Positions 34,208-42,550 of a stretch of DNA of 64,000 bases are shown here, piece by piece. How positions within the stretch are numbered: the first letter of the stretch is position 1; each line of letters starts with the position of its first letter. A program made the translations under genes and the position numbers. This stretch comes from an uncultured Bacteroidales bacterium (GTDB taxonomy: Bacteria; Bacteroidota; Bacteroidia; Bacteroidales; UBA11471), in NCBI GenBank assembly GCA_944325415.1, contig CALUZW010000008.1, forward strand, positions 1-64,000. Direction: 5' to 3'. The notes below the pieces were generated by a model. The model was not told where the DNA came from. It saw only the letters and a program-made list of their open reading frames with translations, and searched no databases.

Positions 34208-35527
34208 TTATGAAAGAGGGTGGTCGAGGTGGAATTTTTCCATGCGTTCCTGCAAGACGGGGTAGAGGTCGTCGCGCATGCGCGAGGTGCAGCCTCTCAC
34301 GCCTTGCTGTTCGCTGCCGGTGGTCGACAGGGAGATGCTGCTCACACCGTAGTAGAGCAGTTCGCGCATGAGTTCGCCGCTGGTCATGTGTCCGTAGCCG
34401 ATGGTGAAGAAGAAGCCGTCGCCCACGGGCTGCGTAACGTCGCGGTCGTAGACGATGTGGAAGCCGTTGTCGGTAAATATCTTTTTCATCTTGGCGGCTC
34501 TCTCGGCGTAGACCGAGACATCGGCGGCGAAGTCGATGGTGCCGTCGACCGAGCGGTTGAGCATCTCGGCATAGCCATATTGGGTCGATGCCGTGCAGCC
34601 CGATGTTATCATGTAGAGAATCGAAGCGATGAAGGTAGGGCCGAAGATGCCCGAGTCGGCATATCGCTCGGCCAGCGCCGGGAACTGGCGGTCGAACAGG
34701 CGGTCGGAGATGCAGGCCAGTGCGATGCGTTGACCGGCATAGCTGAAAATCTTCGAGGCCGAGAGCATGATGATGTAGTTGTCGGTATAGCGCGACACCG
34801 TGGGCGGGTAGGGAGGCTCGTAGGGCCGGCCCATGTTGCGGCGGAAGTCCATGCAGAAGTAGGCCAGGTCTTCGAGTACGACGACGTCGTATTGGGTGGC
34901 CAGCTCGCCGATGACTTGCAGCTCGCTCTCTTCGAGGCATATCCAGGCCGGGTTGTTGGGGTTGGAGTAGATAATGGCGGCGATGTTGCCCTTTTCGAGA
35001 TACGATTCGAGTTTCTGACGCAGACCTTCTCCTCGGTGTGCGTAGATGTCGAACTGTTCCCACTTCACTCCCAGAATGCGCAACTGCGACTTCTGTATGG
35101 GAAAGCCCGGGTCGATAAACAATACGGTGTCTTTCTGCGGGTCGCGTTGGGTGCAGGCGATGAACGAGGCAAACGACGAGGCCACCGAGCCGGTTGTGGG
35201 TATGCAGGCGCGGGGAGATATGTCGGTGTTGATGAATGCTTTGACAAATCGCGAGGCCGCCTCTTTCAACTCCTGTACGCCGGCGGCGGCAGGGTAGGTG
35301 GCTCCCACGCCGCGGTCGAGAGCCGCCTTTTCGGCTTCGACGCCTATGTGGTTGGCCGGAAGTCCCGGCGAGCCTTGGTCCATGCGGATAAAGGGTATGC
35401 CGGTTTCGTTTTCGAGATAAGAGGCAACCAGCAGCACGTCGCCTATGGTGGCTTCCTGCAGGTTGGCCACTTTCATTTTGCGGGCCGCCTCTTCGACGAG
35501 TTCGGTGCTGAATATCTGATGTTTCAT
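34208..35527 (-). CDS. class I/II PLP-dependent aminotransferase
   Basis: A 439-residue fold-type I enzyme with TTGSVASSFASF near the phosphate-binding site, YSNPNNPAWICL (substrate Asn) and the Schiff-base Lys in SASKIFSYAGQRIA (about residue 260). It is slightly longer than aspartate aminotransferases. The position between iorB and paaK suggests arylpyruvate as the keto acid. Pairing with an omega-amidase at the head of the same operon suggests glutamine as amino donor. Confidence 0.88.
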   Translation of the reverse strand: MKHQIFSTELVEEAARKMKVANLQEATIGDVLLVASYLENETGIPFIRMDQGSPGLPANHIGVEAEKAALDRGVGATYPAAAGVQELKEAASRFVKAFINTDISPRACIPTTGSVASSFASFIACTQRDPQKDTVLFIDPGFPIQKSQLRILGVKWEQFDIYAHRGEGLRQKLESYLEKGNIAAIIYSNPNNPAWICLEESELQVIGELATQYDVVVLEDLAYFCMDFRRNMGRPYEPPYPPTVSRYTDNYIIMLSASKIFSYAGQRIALACISDRLFDRQFPALAERYADSGIFGPTFIASILYMITSGCTASTQYGYAEMLNRSVDGTIDFAADVSVYAERAAKMKKIFTDNGFHIVYDRDVTQPVGDGFFFTIGYGHMTSGELMRELLYYGVSSISLSTTGSEQQGVRGCTSRMRDDLYPVLQERMEKFHLDHPLS

Positions 35528-35546
35528 GGTATTCTTGACGTTGGGG

Positions 35547-36122
35547 TTATTCGACGGCCCGGTAGCCTATCGACAGGGCATTGATGTTCATGGCCACGAC
35601 CGCTTCGCCCTTGTGGGCAAAAACGCGGGCGATGCTCTTTTCAAGATCTTCATATCCGATGAGCTGCAACGCCTTGGCTGCGGCACCGAGCAGTATCACG
35701 TTGGCGCATTTGGGCAGGTTGTGCTCTTTGGCCAGTGCGTTTACGTCGAGACTTATTACGTGTGGCAGCTTGGCCAGCTCGGCATTCAGACTCTCTTCGG
35801 CGGGGTAGTTGGGTATGTTGACAAACGGGGCCGATGAGGTGATAATCCACCCCTCCTTTGATAGGTAGGGTAGGTAGCGCAGGGCCTCCATGGGTTCGAG
35901 CGAGATGATGACGTCGGCGCTGCCCAGGGCGATGAGGTCGGAACAGATGGGACGGTCGGAGATGCGCAGGTTCGACTGCACGTCGCCGCCGCGCTGGCTC
36001 ATGCCGTGTACCTCGGCCTGTTTGATGTATAAATTCTCGGCGAGGGCGGCTTCACCTATGATGGTGGCGATGGAGAGAATACCTTGTCCTCCCACGCCCG
36101 ATAGTATGATGTCGGTTTTCAT
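35547..36122 (-). CDS. iorB: indolepyruvate oxidoreductase subunit beta
   Basis: The gamma-type domain of a 2-oxoacid:ferredoxin oxidoreductase: ILSGVGGQGILSIA (residues 6-19), EVHGMSQRGGDVQSNLR and LEPMEALRYLPYL. 191 residues. The start at 36122 overlaps the iorA stop by ATGA; the longer frame would begin well inside iorA. Confidence 0.95.
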   Translation of the reverse strand: MKTDIILSGVGGQGILSIATIIGEAALAENLYIKQAEVHGMSQRGGDVQSNLRISDRPICSDLIALGSADVIISLEPMEALRYLPYLSKEGWIITSSAPFVNIPNYPAEESLNAELAKLPHVISLDVNALAKEHNLPKCANVILLGAAAKALQLIGYEDLEKSIARVFAHKGEAVVAMNINALSIGYRAVE

Positions 36123-37735
36123 GCGTTGGCTTTTTTCTGTTTGTGTTTGCGGTTCAAGGTCTGGATACACTCCCGGCGGGGAATGATGACCGAGGTGCCC
36201 CGGTAGTTAATCTCCTCGCGCAATACCTGTTTTATCTCTTCCATGTTCTTGGCCAGCGGCACGACCACGCGCACGTGGGCGGGGTCGACACCCAGTCCCA
36301 GGCAGATGGCCTCGAACTTGTTTGTCCCGGCCGAGTCCTGTCCGCCGGTCATGGCCGTGGTGAGATTGTCCGAGATGATGACGGTGATGGGGCTGTTGCA
36401 GTTTACGGCGTCGAGCAGGCCGGTCATGCCCGAGTGGGTGAACGTAGAGTCGCCTATGATGGCAATGGCCGGGAAGAGTCCGGCATCGGCGGCACCTTTG
36501 GCCATGGTTATCGATGCCCCCATGTCGACACAACTGTCGATGGCCTTGAAGGGCGGCAGTGCCCCTAGGGTGTAGCATCCTATGTCGCCGAAGACTTTGG
36601 CGGTGGGCATCTCGGCAACGATTTCGTTGATGGCGGCATAGACATCGCGGTGTCCGCAACCCTGGCACAGGGCCGGCGGACGGGGCACGACAACCTGCGA
36701 AGCCGTGTAGGCCGGGTCGTGGGGCACTCCCAGGGCCTGAGCCACATTGTCGGGCGTCAGTTCGCCGGTGCGGGGCAGCAGGCCGGTCAGTCGGCCGGTT
36801 ATCCGGCAGGGAGTAGGCAGTGTACCGCGCAGCAGTTCCTCGACAAAGGGTTGGCCATCTTCGACGACGACAATCTCGTCGCATCGAGCGGCCATGTCGC
36901 AGAGCCACTTCTCGGGGAGCGGGTATTGCGAAATTTTCAGGCTGGGAAAGGGGCAGCCCTCGGGGAAACATTCATTTACATAGTTCCACCCTATGCCGCA
37001 GGCCACGATGCCGCGGGGCGACCGTTCGGTCCCTTTTTCGTAGCGGTTGAAGGCCGATGTCTCGGCGAGCTCTTTCAGTCGAGGCTGCTGTCCTATGAGC
37101 TCGGCATACCGGCGCCGGGCATTTACCGGCAGCAGAATGAAATTGGCCGGCACGGCGTTGTTGTTCATGGCATTGGGTTCCCTCACGGGGCCGCACTTCA
37201 CCACGGTGCGCGAGTGGGCCATGCGGGTGGTAACGCGCATGAGTATGGGCAGTTTCATCTCTTCCGACAGGTCGTAGGCATAGCCCATCATGTCGTAGGC
37301 CTCCTGTTGCGACGAAGGTTCGAGAATGGGCATGAGGGCAAACTTCCCGTAGAAGCGTGAGTCCTGCTCGTTCTGCGACGAGTGCATCGACGGGTCGTCG
37401 GCCACAAGCACCACGAGACCTCCGTTTACGCCTGTGATGGCCGAGTTTACAAAGGCGTCGGCCGCCACGTTGAGGCCCACGTGCTTCATGCACACCAGGG
37501 CCCGTTTGCCCATGTACGACATACCCAGAGCCGCCTCCATGGCGGTCTTCTCGTTGGTACACCAGCGGCAGAAAATCTCCCGTTGGCGGGCGAGGTCGTT
37601 CTCCTGTATATATTCGGTAATCTCGGTCGACGGTGTGCCGGGGTAGGCATAAACACCGCTCAGGCCGGCATGAATGGCACCCAGGGCAATAGCCTGGTCG
37701 CCCAGCAGTAATAATTTATCGGTTTGTTGGGTCAT
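36119..37735 (-). CDS. iorA: indolepyruvate ferredoxin oxidoreductase subunit alpha
   Basis: Thiamine-pyrophosphate enzyme interconverting arylpyruvate and arylacetyl-CoA. The 538 residues contain the pyrimidine-binding domain (YAYPGTPSTEITEY, ALGMSYMGKRALVCMKHVGLN split over 90-125). The TPP domain has CQGCGHRDVYAAI (about 352), the metal-binding block GDSTFTHSGMTGL and DAVNCNSP. It ends in RECIQTLNRKHKQKKANA and lacks the C-terminal ferredoxin-like 4Fe-4S domain of archaeal IorA, so electrons must leave another way. It starts ten bases after the omega-amidase. Confidence 0.95.
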   Translation of the reverse strand: MTQQTDKLLLLGDQAIALGAIHAGLSGVYAYPGTPSTEITEYIQENDLARQREIFCRWCTNEKTAMEAALGMSYMGKRALVCMKHVGLNVAADAFVNSAITGVNGGLVVLVADDPSMHSSQNEQDSRFYGKFALMPILEPSSQQEAYDMMGYAYDLSEEMKLPILMRVTTRMAHSRTVVKCGPVREPNAMNNNAVPANFILLPVNARRRYAELIGQQPRLKELAETSAFNRYEKGTERSPRGIVACGIGWNYVNECFPEGCPFPSLKISQYPLPEKWLCDMAARCDEIVVVEDGQPFVEELLRGTLPTPCRITGRLTGLLPRTGELTPDNVAQALGVPHDPAYTASQVVVPRPPALCQGCGHRDVYAAINEIVAEMPTAKVFGDIGCYTLGALPPFKAIDSCVDMGASITMAKGAADAGLFPAIAIIGDSTFTHSGMTGLLDAVNCNSPITVIISDNLTTAMTGGQDSAGTNKFEAICLGLGVDPAHVRVVVPLAKNMEEIKQVLREEINYRGTSVIIPRRECIQTLNRKHKQKKANA

Positions 37736-37745
37736 GATAGAAAGG

Positions 37746-38507
37746 TTATTTCAAGACAAAATCGTCTCCGTCGTCGAGGACGGGAAATTTCTGTCGGAAT
37801 CTTAGCAAATCGTTCATGTCTATCTCGGCATAAGCCACGCACTCCACACCTGGCGTGCAGGCTGCCAGTGTGCGGCCATAGGCGTCGAGTACGACGCTGT
37901 GGCCCGAGTATGAGCAGGAGGGGTCGTTGCCCACGCGGTTTACGCCTGCCACGAAACACTGGTTTTCGATGGCGCGGGCCCGCAGCAGGGCCGTCCAGGC
38001 CTCGGCGCGCGGCGACGGCCAACTGGCCACATACAGAGCCAGGTCGTAGTCGTTGCGGTTGCGCGAGAATACCGGGAAGCGCAGGTCGTAACATATTTGC
38101 AGCAGTATGCGCACGCCGCGGAACTCGACGACGACCCGTCTGTCGCCCGGTGTGAAACGCTTGTCCTCGCCGCCGAAAGTAAAGAGGTGATGCTTGTCGT
38201 AGCAGGAGGTTTCGCCGTCGGGTTTCACAAAGTAGAAGCGGTTGTAGTACCGCCCGTTCTCTTCCACGGCCACGCTGCCCGCCACGGCGCAGTCATATTG
38301 CGCTGCCCACTCCTTCATGCAGCGCAGGGTGAGGTTGTCGGCCGGCTCGGCCACCCCTTGGGGTTCGGTGCAGAATCCGGTCGAGAACATCTCGGGCAGC
38401 ACCAGCAGGTCGGCCCGTTCGCAGCCGGCCAGAATCTCCGCCACATGCTCGCGGTTGGCCGCCGGATTGCCCCAGACAATATCGTTTTGAAAAATGGCAA
38501 TTTTCAT
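37746..38507 (-). CDS. carbon-nitrogen hydrolase, omega-amidase (Nit2/YafV-like)
   Basis: A 253-residue nitrilase-superfamily enzyme with the triad Glu in LVLPEMFSTGF (about 43), Lys in CYDKHHLFTFGGED (about 110) and Cys in LLQICYDLRFPVF (about 143). The EMFSTGF and KHHLF forms match YafV/omega-amidase proteins, which hydrolyse 2-oxoglutaramate left by glutamine transaminases. The start is Met 38507; a longer frame would cross the TAACTTTG box. It is the first gene of the operon through to the ACT protein. Confidence 0.88.
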   Translation of the reverse strand: MKIAIFQNDIVWGNPAANREHVAEILAGCERADLLVLPEMFSTGFCTEPQGVAEPADNLTLRCMKEWAAQYDCAVAGSVAVEENGRYYNRFYFVKPDGETSCYDKHHLFTFGGEDKRFTPGDRRVVVEFRGVRILLQICYDLRFPVFSRNRNDYDLALYVASWPSPRAEAWTALLRARAIENQCFVAGVNRVGNDPSCSYSGHSVVLDAYGRTLAACTPGVECVAYAEIDMNDLLRFRQKFPVLDDGDDFVLK

Positions 38508-38528
38508 GGTATTTTCGATAAGAAAGTA

Positions 38529-38536
38529 CAAAGTTA
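38529..38536 (-). promoter_or_regulatory. -7 box of the arylacetate operon
   Basis: TAACTTTG on the minus strand matches TAnnTTTG, 21 bases before the omega-amidase ATG. The -33 box is weak. Confidence 0.55.
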
Positions 38537-38836
38537 ATGATTTTATCGGCAAATAAAAGAAATATTTTATGTTTTGATGTCGAAAAATAAAAAATTAAAG
38601 GGCGTAATTTAAAACATCTTGCCAAGACAAAATATCGACCTCGACAATACGATTTAAATTACCCCCTTTGTAAATGAGGTTATGTAAGATGGGTGGTGTA
38701 TGGATAGGAACAGTTTTTAATGCACCATATTCACCCTTTTATATCTTTTGAAGTGTTTGGCTTAGTTGTTGGCGTAGAACTTACCAATCTTGATTATCTG
38801 ATTCTCCCTTTGCGTATTTTGTAATCGGGTGGGGAT
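38537..38836. other. AT-rich non-coding gap
   Basis: No supported gene. The short frames that run across the neighbouring tRNA-Ser are spurious. Confidence 0.55.
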
Positions 38837-38868
38837 AAACAAAACAACCCAGCCAAGGTGGCTGGGTT
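38837..38868 (-). terminator. terminator of tRNA-Ser(CGA)
   Basis: AACCCAGCCA pairs perfectly with TGGCTGGGTT around a three-base loop, followed on the minus strand by GTTTTGTTT. Confidence 0.9.
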
Positions 38869-38870
38869 GC

Positions 38871-38960
38871 TGGCGGAAAGACAGGGATTCGAACCCTGGG
38901 TACCCGTAAGGGTACAACGGTTTTCGAGACCGTCCCGATCGACCACTCCGGCATCTTTCC
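38871..38960 (-). tRNA. tRNA-Ser (CGA)
   Basis: A class II tRNA on the minus strand with acceptor GGAAAGA/TCTTTCC, anticodon stem ACGGT/ACCGT around CTCGAAA (anticodon CGA, codon UCG), a long variable arm with GTACCC/GGGTAC, and T-arm CAGGGTTCGAATCCCTG. Unlike the other two tRNAs here, CCA is encoded (38871-38873). Confidence 0.97.
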
Positions 38961-39151
38961 ATAGGTCGTTCTTGAAATCGGGGACAAAAGTATAAACTAT
39001 TTTTCAATTCTCCAATGAAGAACCGAAAAATATTTTTGTGGGCCGCTGTTTTTTTCTGCGGAGTGTGGCACGGGTGCCCCGGCTGCGGCATGGCACGATG
39101 GCGTCGGGCAGAGCCTCCCGCTGCCGGGCAGCGCAGGAAGAGGCCGGCGCT

Positions 39152-39619
39152 TTACCACTTGTTATAAGGGGTTTGCGACAGGTTGGAGTTGTAGTAGCGG
39201 GGGTCGCCGGTAACCTCGTCGCCCACCCACGACGGGCGGGCAAAGGGTTCGTCTTCGCCCGAGAGTTCGATTTCGGCCACGACGAGGCCCACGTTTTCGC
39301 CGAGAAACTCGTCGACCTCCCACACCTTGCCGTCGGGGCCGGTGCAGCGGTAGCGTATCTTCTCGATGAGGGGCTTTACACACAGCGTGTCGAGCATCGA
39401 GGCGGCATCGGCAAGTGGTATCTCATATTCGTATTCGGCCCGACTGCACCCCGTGGTGCGCCCCTTTATGGTGATGTAGCCCTTCTCGCCGGCGATGCGT
39501 ATGCGCACGGTGCGCTCTTTGTCGGTACACAGGTAGCCCTGCTTGTAGAGGCAGGAGGTGCTGCCGCTCTTGTAGAGGTCGTCGACGACCCGGAATTTCC
39601 GTTCGATTTCCCGATTCAT
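39152..39619 (-). CDS. CYTH-domain protein
   Basis: A 155-residue CYTH (triphosphate tunnel) domain with the signature REIERKFRV at residues 3-11. The alternating charged strands of the tunnel follow (RTVRIRI, GYITIKGRT, EYEYEIP, WEVDEFLG, VVAEIEL). Family members hydrolyse inorganic triphosphate or act as adenylate cyclases and thiamine triphosphatases; the bacterial short form is most often a triphosphatase. A TATCTTTA box (39648-39655) lies about 30 bases upstream. It is monocistronic. Confidence 0.9.
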   Translation of the reverse strand: MNREIERKFRVVDDLYKSGSTSCLYKQGYLCTDKERTVRIRIAGEKGYITIKGRTTGCSRAEYEYEIPLADAASMLDTLCVKPLIEKIRYRCTGPDGKVWEVDEFLGENVGLVVAEIELSGEDEPFARPSWVGDEVTGDPRYYNSNLSQTPYNKW

Positions 39620-39730
39620 GTTGCAATCTGTTTGTGCGTTTGGTCGGTAAAGATAAATAAAATACCCGATTTTGTGTTAAGGAATAGGGGAATGACGATT
39701 TCGGTATAGGAGAGAGCCGATATTTTTTCA

Positions 39731-39738
39731 TACCTTTG
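39731..39738 (+). promoter_or_regulatory. -7 box of the DUF5686 gene
   Basis: TACCTTTG matches the consensus, 24 bases before the ATG; no clear -33 element. Confidence 0.5.
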
Positions 39739-39762
39739 CACACTGAGAAAATGTACCTATAA

Positions 39763-42336
39763 ATGCGTAAATATATTACGGGCATCTTTATTCTGCTCCT
39801 GTTAATACTCCTGCCTTCCAAAGCCGGGGCACAGACGACCACCATTACCGGTGTGGTAACCGACTCCATTACCGAGGCTCCACTCTCTTTTATTTCGGTG
39901 TTCTTGGGGGAAACAACCACCGGCGTGATGACCGACGAAAACGGCCGCTACACGATACGCACCTCGCGCACCGACTTTTCCGAGGTGGGGGCTACGTCGC
40001 TCGGCTATCGCGAGAAGCGCATACCCGTGGAACCGGGAGGCACGCATGTGGTGAATTTTGCCCTGCGGCCGTCGGACTACATCTTGAAAGATGTCGACGT
40101 AAAACCCAGGAAAGAGAAATACAGCCGCAAAAACAATCCTGCCGTAGAATTTGTCAAGAAACTTATTGCGCTGCGCGACGAGAACGACCCCGAGAATCAC
40201 GACTACTTCTCGTATGAGCAGTACGACAAGATGACGATGGCGCTCAACGATTTCTCCGAAGAGAAGAAAGACAAGTGGATATTCAAGAATTTCCAGTTCC
40301 TCTTCGACTTTGTCGACACCTCGGAGATCACCGGCAAGCCCATACTCACCGTATCCATTCGCGAGAAGGTGTCGAAGAACTATTATCGCAAGAACCCCGA
40401 GCAGCGTCGGCAGAAGGTCGAGGGTGTCTATCACGAAGGTGTCGACGACATGTTCAGCCGCGAAGGCATCACGGCATTTTACAACGAGGTGTTCAAGGAG
40501 ATAGACATTTTCCAGAACAACATCACGCTGATGCTCACCCGTTTTGTGAGTCCGCTCTCGACGCTGGGTCCGGCTTTTTACAAATACTATCTGGGCGACA
40601 CGCTCATGCTCGACGGCGAGAAGTGTCTCAAACTGCAATTCGTGCCGTTCAACTCCGAGTCGGCCGGCTTTGTAGGTACTCTCTATGTAACGCTCGACTC
40701 CACCTATTTTGTGAAGAAGCTCGACATGGCCGTGCCCAAAGACATAAACCTGAACTTTGTCGAAGACCTCATTATCAGTCAGGAATTTACCCGTACCGCC
40801 GACGGTACGCGTATAAAGACCAAAGACGACATGGTGGTCGAGTTCCAGATGATGCCCGGTACCCCCAAGCTCTATACCCGACGGCTGGCCATGTATCGCA
40901 AACATAGCTTTGAACAGCCCGTGGAGCAAGATGTCATGGCACTCTTCGATCAGGAAAAACGAGTGGTCGTAGACGAGATGGCCGAGGTGATGCCGGCGTC
41001 GTTCTGGGACGATAACCGGCAGACCGAGCTGAAAAAGAAAGAGGGCATGGTGAGCCAGTTGCTGGAAAAACTGCGTTCCAACCCCGTGTACTACTGGCTC
41101 GAAAAAATTATCAAGATATTGATTACGGGATATGTCGAGACCAACGAAGACAAAGACCTGAGCAAGTTTGACTTCGGCCCCATGAATACCACCATCAGCG
41201 GTAACACCGTCGAGGGTGCCCGTTTGCGGGTGGGCGGTTTCACGACGGCCAACCTCAACAAGCACTGGTTCTGGAAAGGTTACGTTGCCTACGGTTTCAG
41301 AGACCACCGGGTGAAATATTCGTCGCGCGTCGAATATTCGTTCAACGAAAAGAGCTATTCGCCGGCCGAGTATCCCATTCACTCCCTGGCCCTGACCCAC
41401 ACCTACGACATCAACCAGCTGGGACAGCAGTACCAGTACACCAACAAAGACAATGTGTTCCTGGCCCTGAAACGCATGAGCGACACCAAGACTTCGTATT
41501 TGCAGAATACCGAGCTGTCGTATCAACGTGAGCACGACTTCGGATTTTCCTACGGAGCCAACCTCCGCTACAAAATCGAGGAGTCGACCCGCTGGGTGCC
41601 CTTTATCGAGAACAGCGGCAAGGTACACAAATATTACAACTGGGCCGAGACCGAGGTGCATCTGCGCTATGCCCCCAATGAGAAGTTCTACCAGACCAAG
41701 GGTATGCGCTATCCCATCAACCGCGACGCTCCCATCTTTTTCCTTTCGCATACTTTCTCGCCGAAAGATTTCCTGGGCAGCTCCTATATGATAAACCGCA
41801 CCGACTTCCGCTTCTCCAAAGACTTCTGGTTCTCGGCCTTCGGACATCTCGAAACCGAATTCCAGTTCAGCCATGTGTGGAATCAGGCTCCGTTTACGAT
41901 GCTCATCTTGCCCAATGCCAACCTCTCGTACACCATACAGGAGGGGTCGTACAGCCTGTTGAGCCCGATGGAGTTTGTACTCGACTCATATGCCTCGTGG
42001 GACATTACCTATTTTGCCAACGGTATATTGTTCAACCGTATTCCCGGCATAAAGATGCTGCGCATGAGAGAGGTGTTGTCGTTCAAAGGCTTCTTCGGAA
42101 ATCTGTCGAACAAGAACAACCCCTTGCTGACCGATCGTAACCCCAACCTGTGGCGTTTCCCGGGCGAGAATGCCGTCTATGTCATGAATCCCCGCCGGCC
42201 CTATATGGAATTTGGTGCCGGTCTCGACAACATATTCAAGATTCTCCGCATCGAGTATGTATGGCGTCTTACCTATCGTGAACATACCGATGTGGCCAAG
42301 GGCGGTGTGCGTATAGCTCTGCATTTTTCGTTCTGA
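39763..42336 (+). CDS. DUF5686 outer-membrane protein with carboxypeptidase-like N-terminal domain
   Basis: An 857-residue exported protein with a signal peptide to about residue 24. A carboxypeptidase-regulatory-like (CNA-B/SusC-N type) beta-sandwich follows (ITGVVTDSITEAPLSFISVF to about 105). Next come a charged helical part and a C-terminal barrel-like region (450-857) ending in Phe (GGVRIALHFSF). This is the DUF5686 architecture, related to TonB-dependent receptors but without a TonB box or SusC plug. Function is unknown. It is a single gene with its own promoter box. Confidence 0.85.
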   Translation: MRKYITGIFILLLLILLPSKAGAQTTTITGVVTDSITEAPLSFISVFLGETTTGVMTDENGRYTIRTSRTDFSEVGATSLGYREKRIPVEPGGTHVVNFALRPSDYILKDVDVKPRKEKYSRKNNPAVEFVKKLIALRDENDPENHDYFSYEQYDKMTMALNDFSEEKKDKWIFKNFQFLFDFVDTSEITGKPILTVSIREKVSKNYYRKNPEQRRQKVEGVYHEGVDDMFSREGITAFYNEVFKEIDIFQNNITLMLTRFVSPLSTLGPAFYKYYLGDTLMLDGEKCLKLQFVPFNSESAGFVGTLYVTLDSTYFVKKLDMAVPKDINLNFVEDLIISQEFTRTADGTRIKTKDDMVVEFQMMPGTPKLYTRRLAMYRKHSFEQPVEQDVMALFDQEKRVVVDEMAEVMPASFWDDNRQTELKKKEGMVSQLLEKLRSNPVYYWLEKIIKILITGYVETNEDKDLSKFDFGPMNTTISGNTVEGARLRVGGFTTANLNKHWFWKGYVAYGFRDHRVKYSSRVEYSFNEKSYSPAEYPIHSLALTHTYDINQLGQQYQYTNKDNVFLALKRMSDTKTSYLQNTELSYQREHDFGFSYGANLRYKIEESTRWVPFIENSGKVHKYYNWAETEVHLRYAPNEKFYQTKGMRYPINRDAPIFFLSHTFSPKDFLGSSYMINRTDFRFSKDFWFSAFGHLETEFQFSHVWNQAPFTMLILPNANLSYTIQEGSYSLLSPMEFVLDSYASWDITYFANGILFNRIPGIKMLRMREVLSFKGFFGNLSNKNNPLLTDRNPNLWRFPGENAVYVMNPRRPYMEFGAGLDNIFKILRIEYVWRLTYREHTDVAKGGVRIALHFSF

Positions 42337-42466
42337 TGCAGCAATCTCCGATAAAGAGGCATAGGAGAGTGGCTGATTCCCAAGCAACTGTTGTGAAGTG
42401 TGAATAAGTGCGAATTTGTTGATAAAAACAAATGGCGAATATCTTTTCAAATTGGCGCGAAAGCAC

Positions 42467-42474
42467 TACCTTTG
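42467..42474 (+). promoter_or_regulatory. -7 box of the Mpl-like/DUF4924/rfbD/prfC group
   Basis: TACCTTTG matches the consensus about 77 bases before the first ATG; the -33 element is weak. Confidence 0.5.
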
Positions 42475-42550
42475 CAGAGAGAAAAGTCGGCTCTTGCGGG
42501 TTGTTGCGGTTTTTGCCGCACACGCCTCAGAACCGATAGATTGATAACCT

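Noticed and set aside
38762-39091. Minus-strand 109-codon frame across tRNA-Ser(CGA)
   Set aside because: It reads straight through a perfect tRNA and its terminator.
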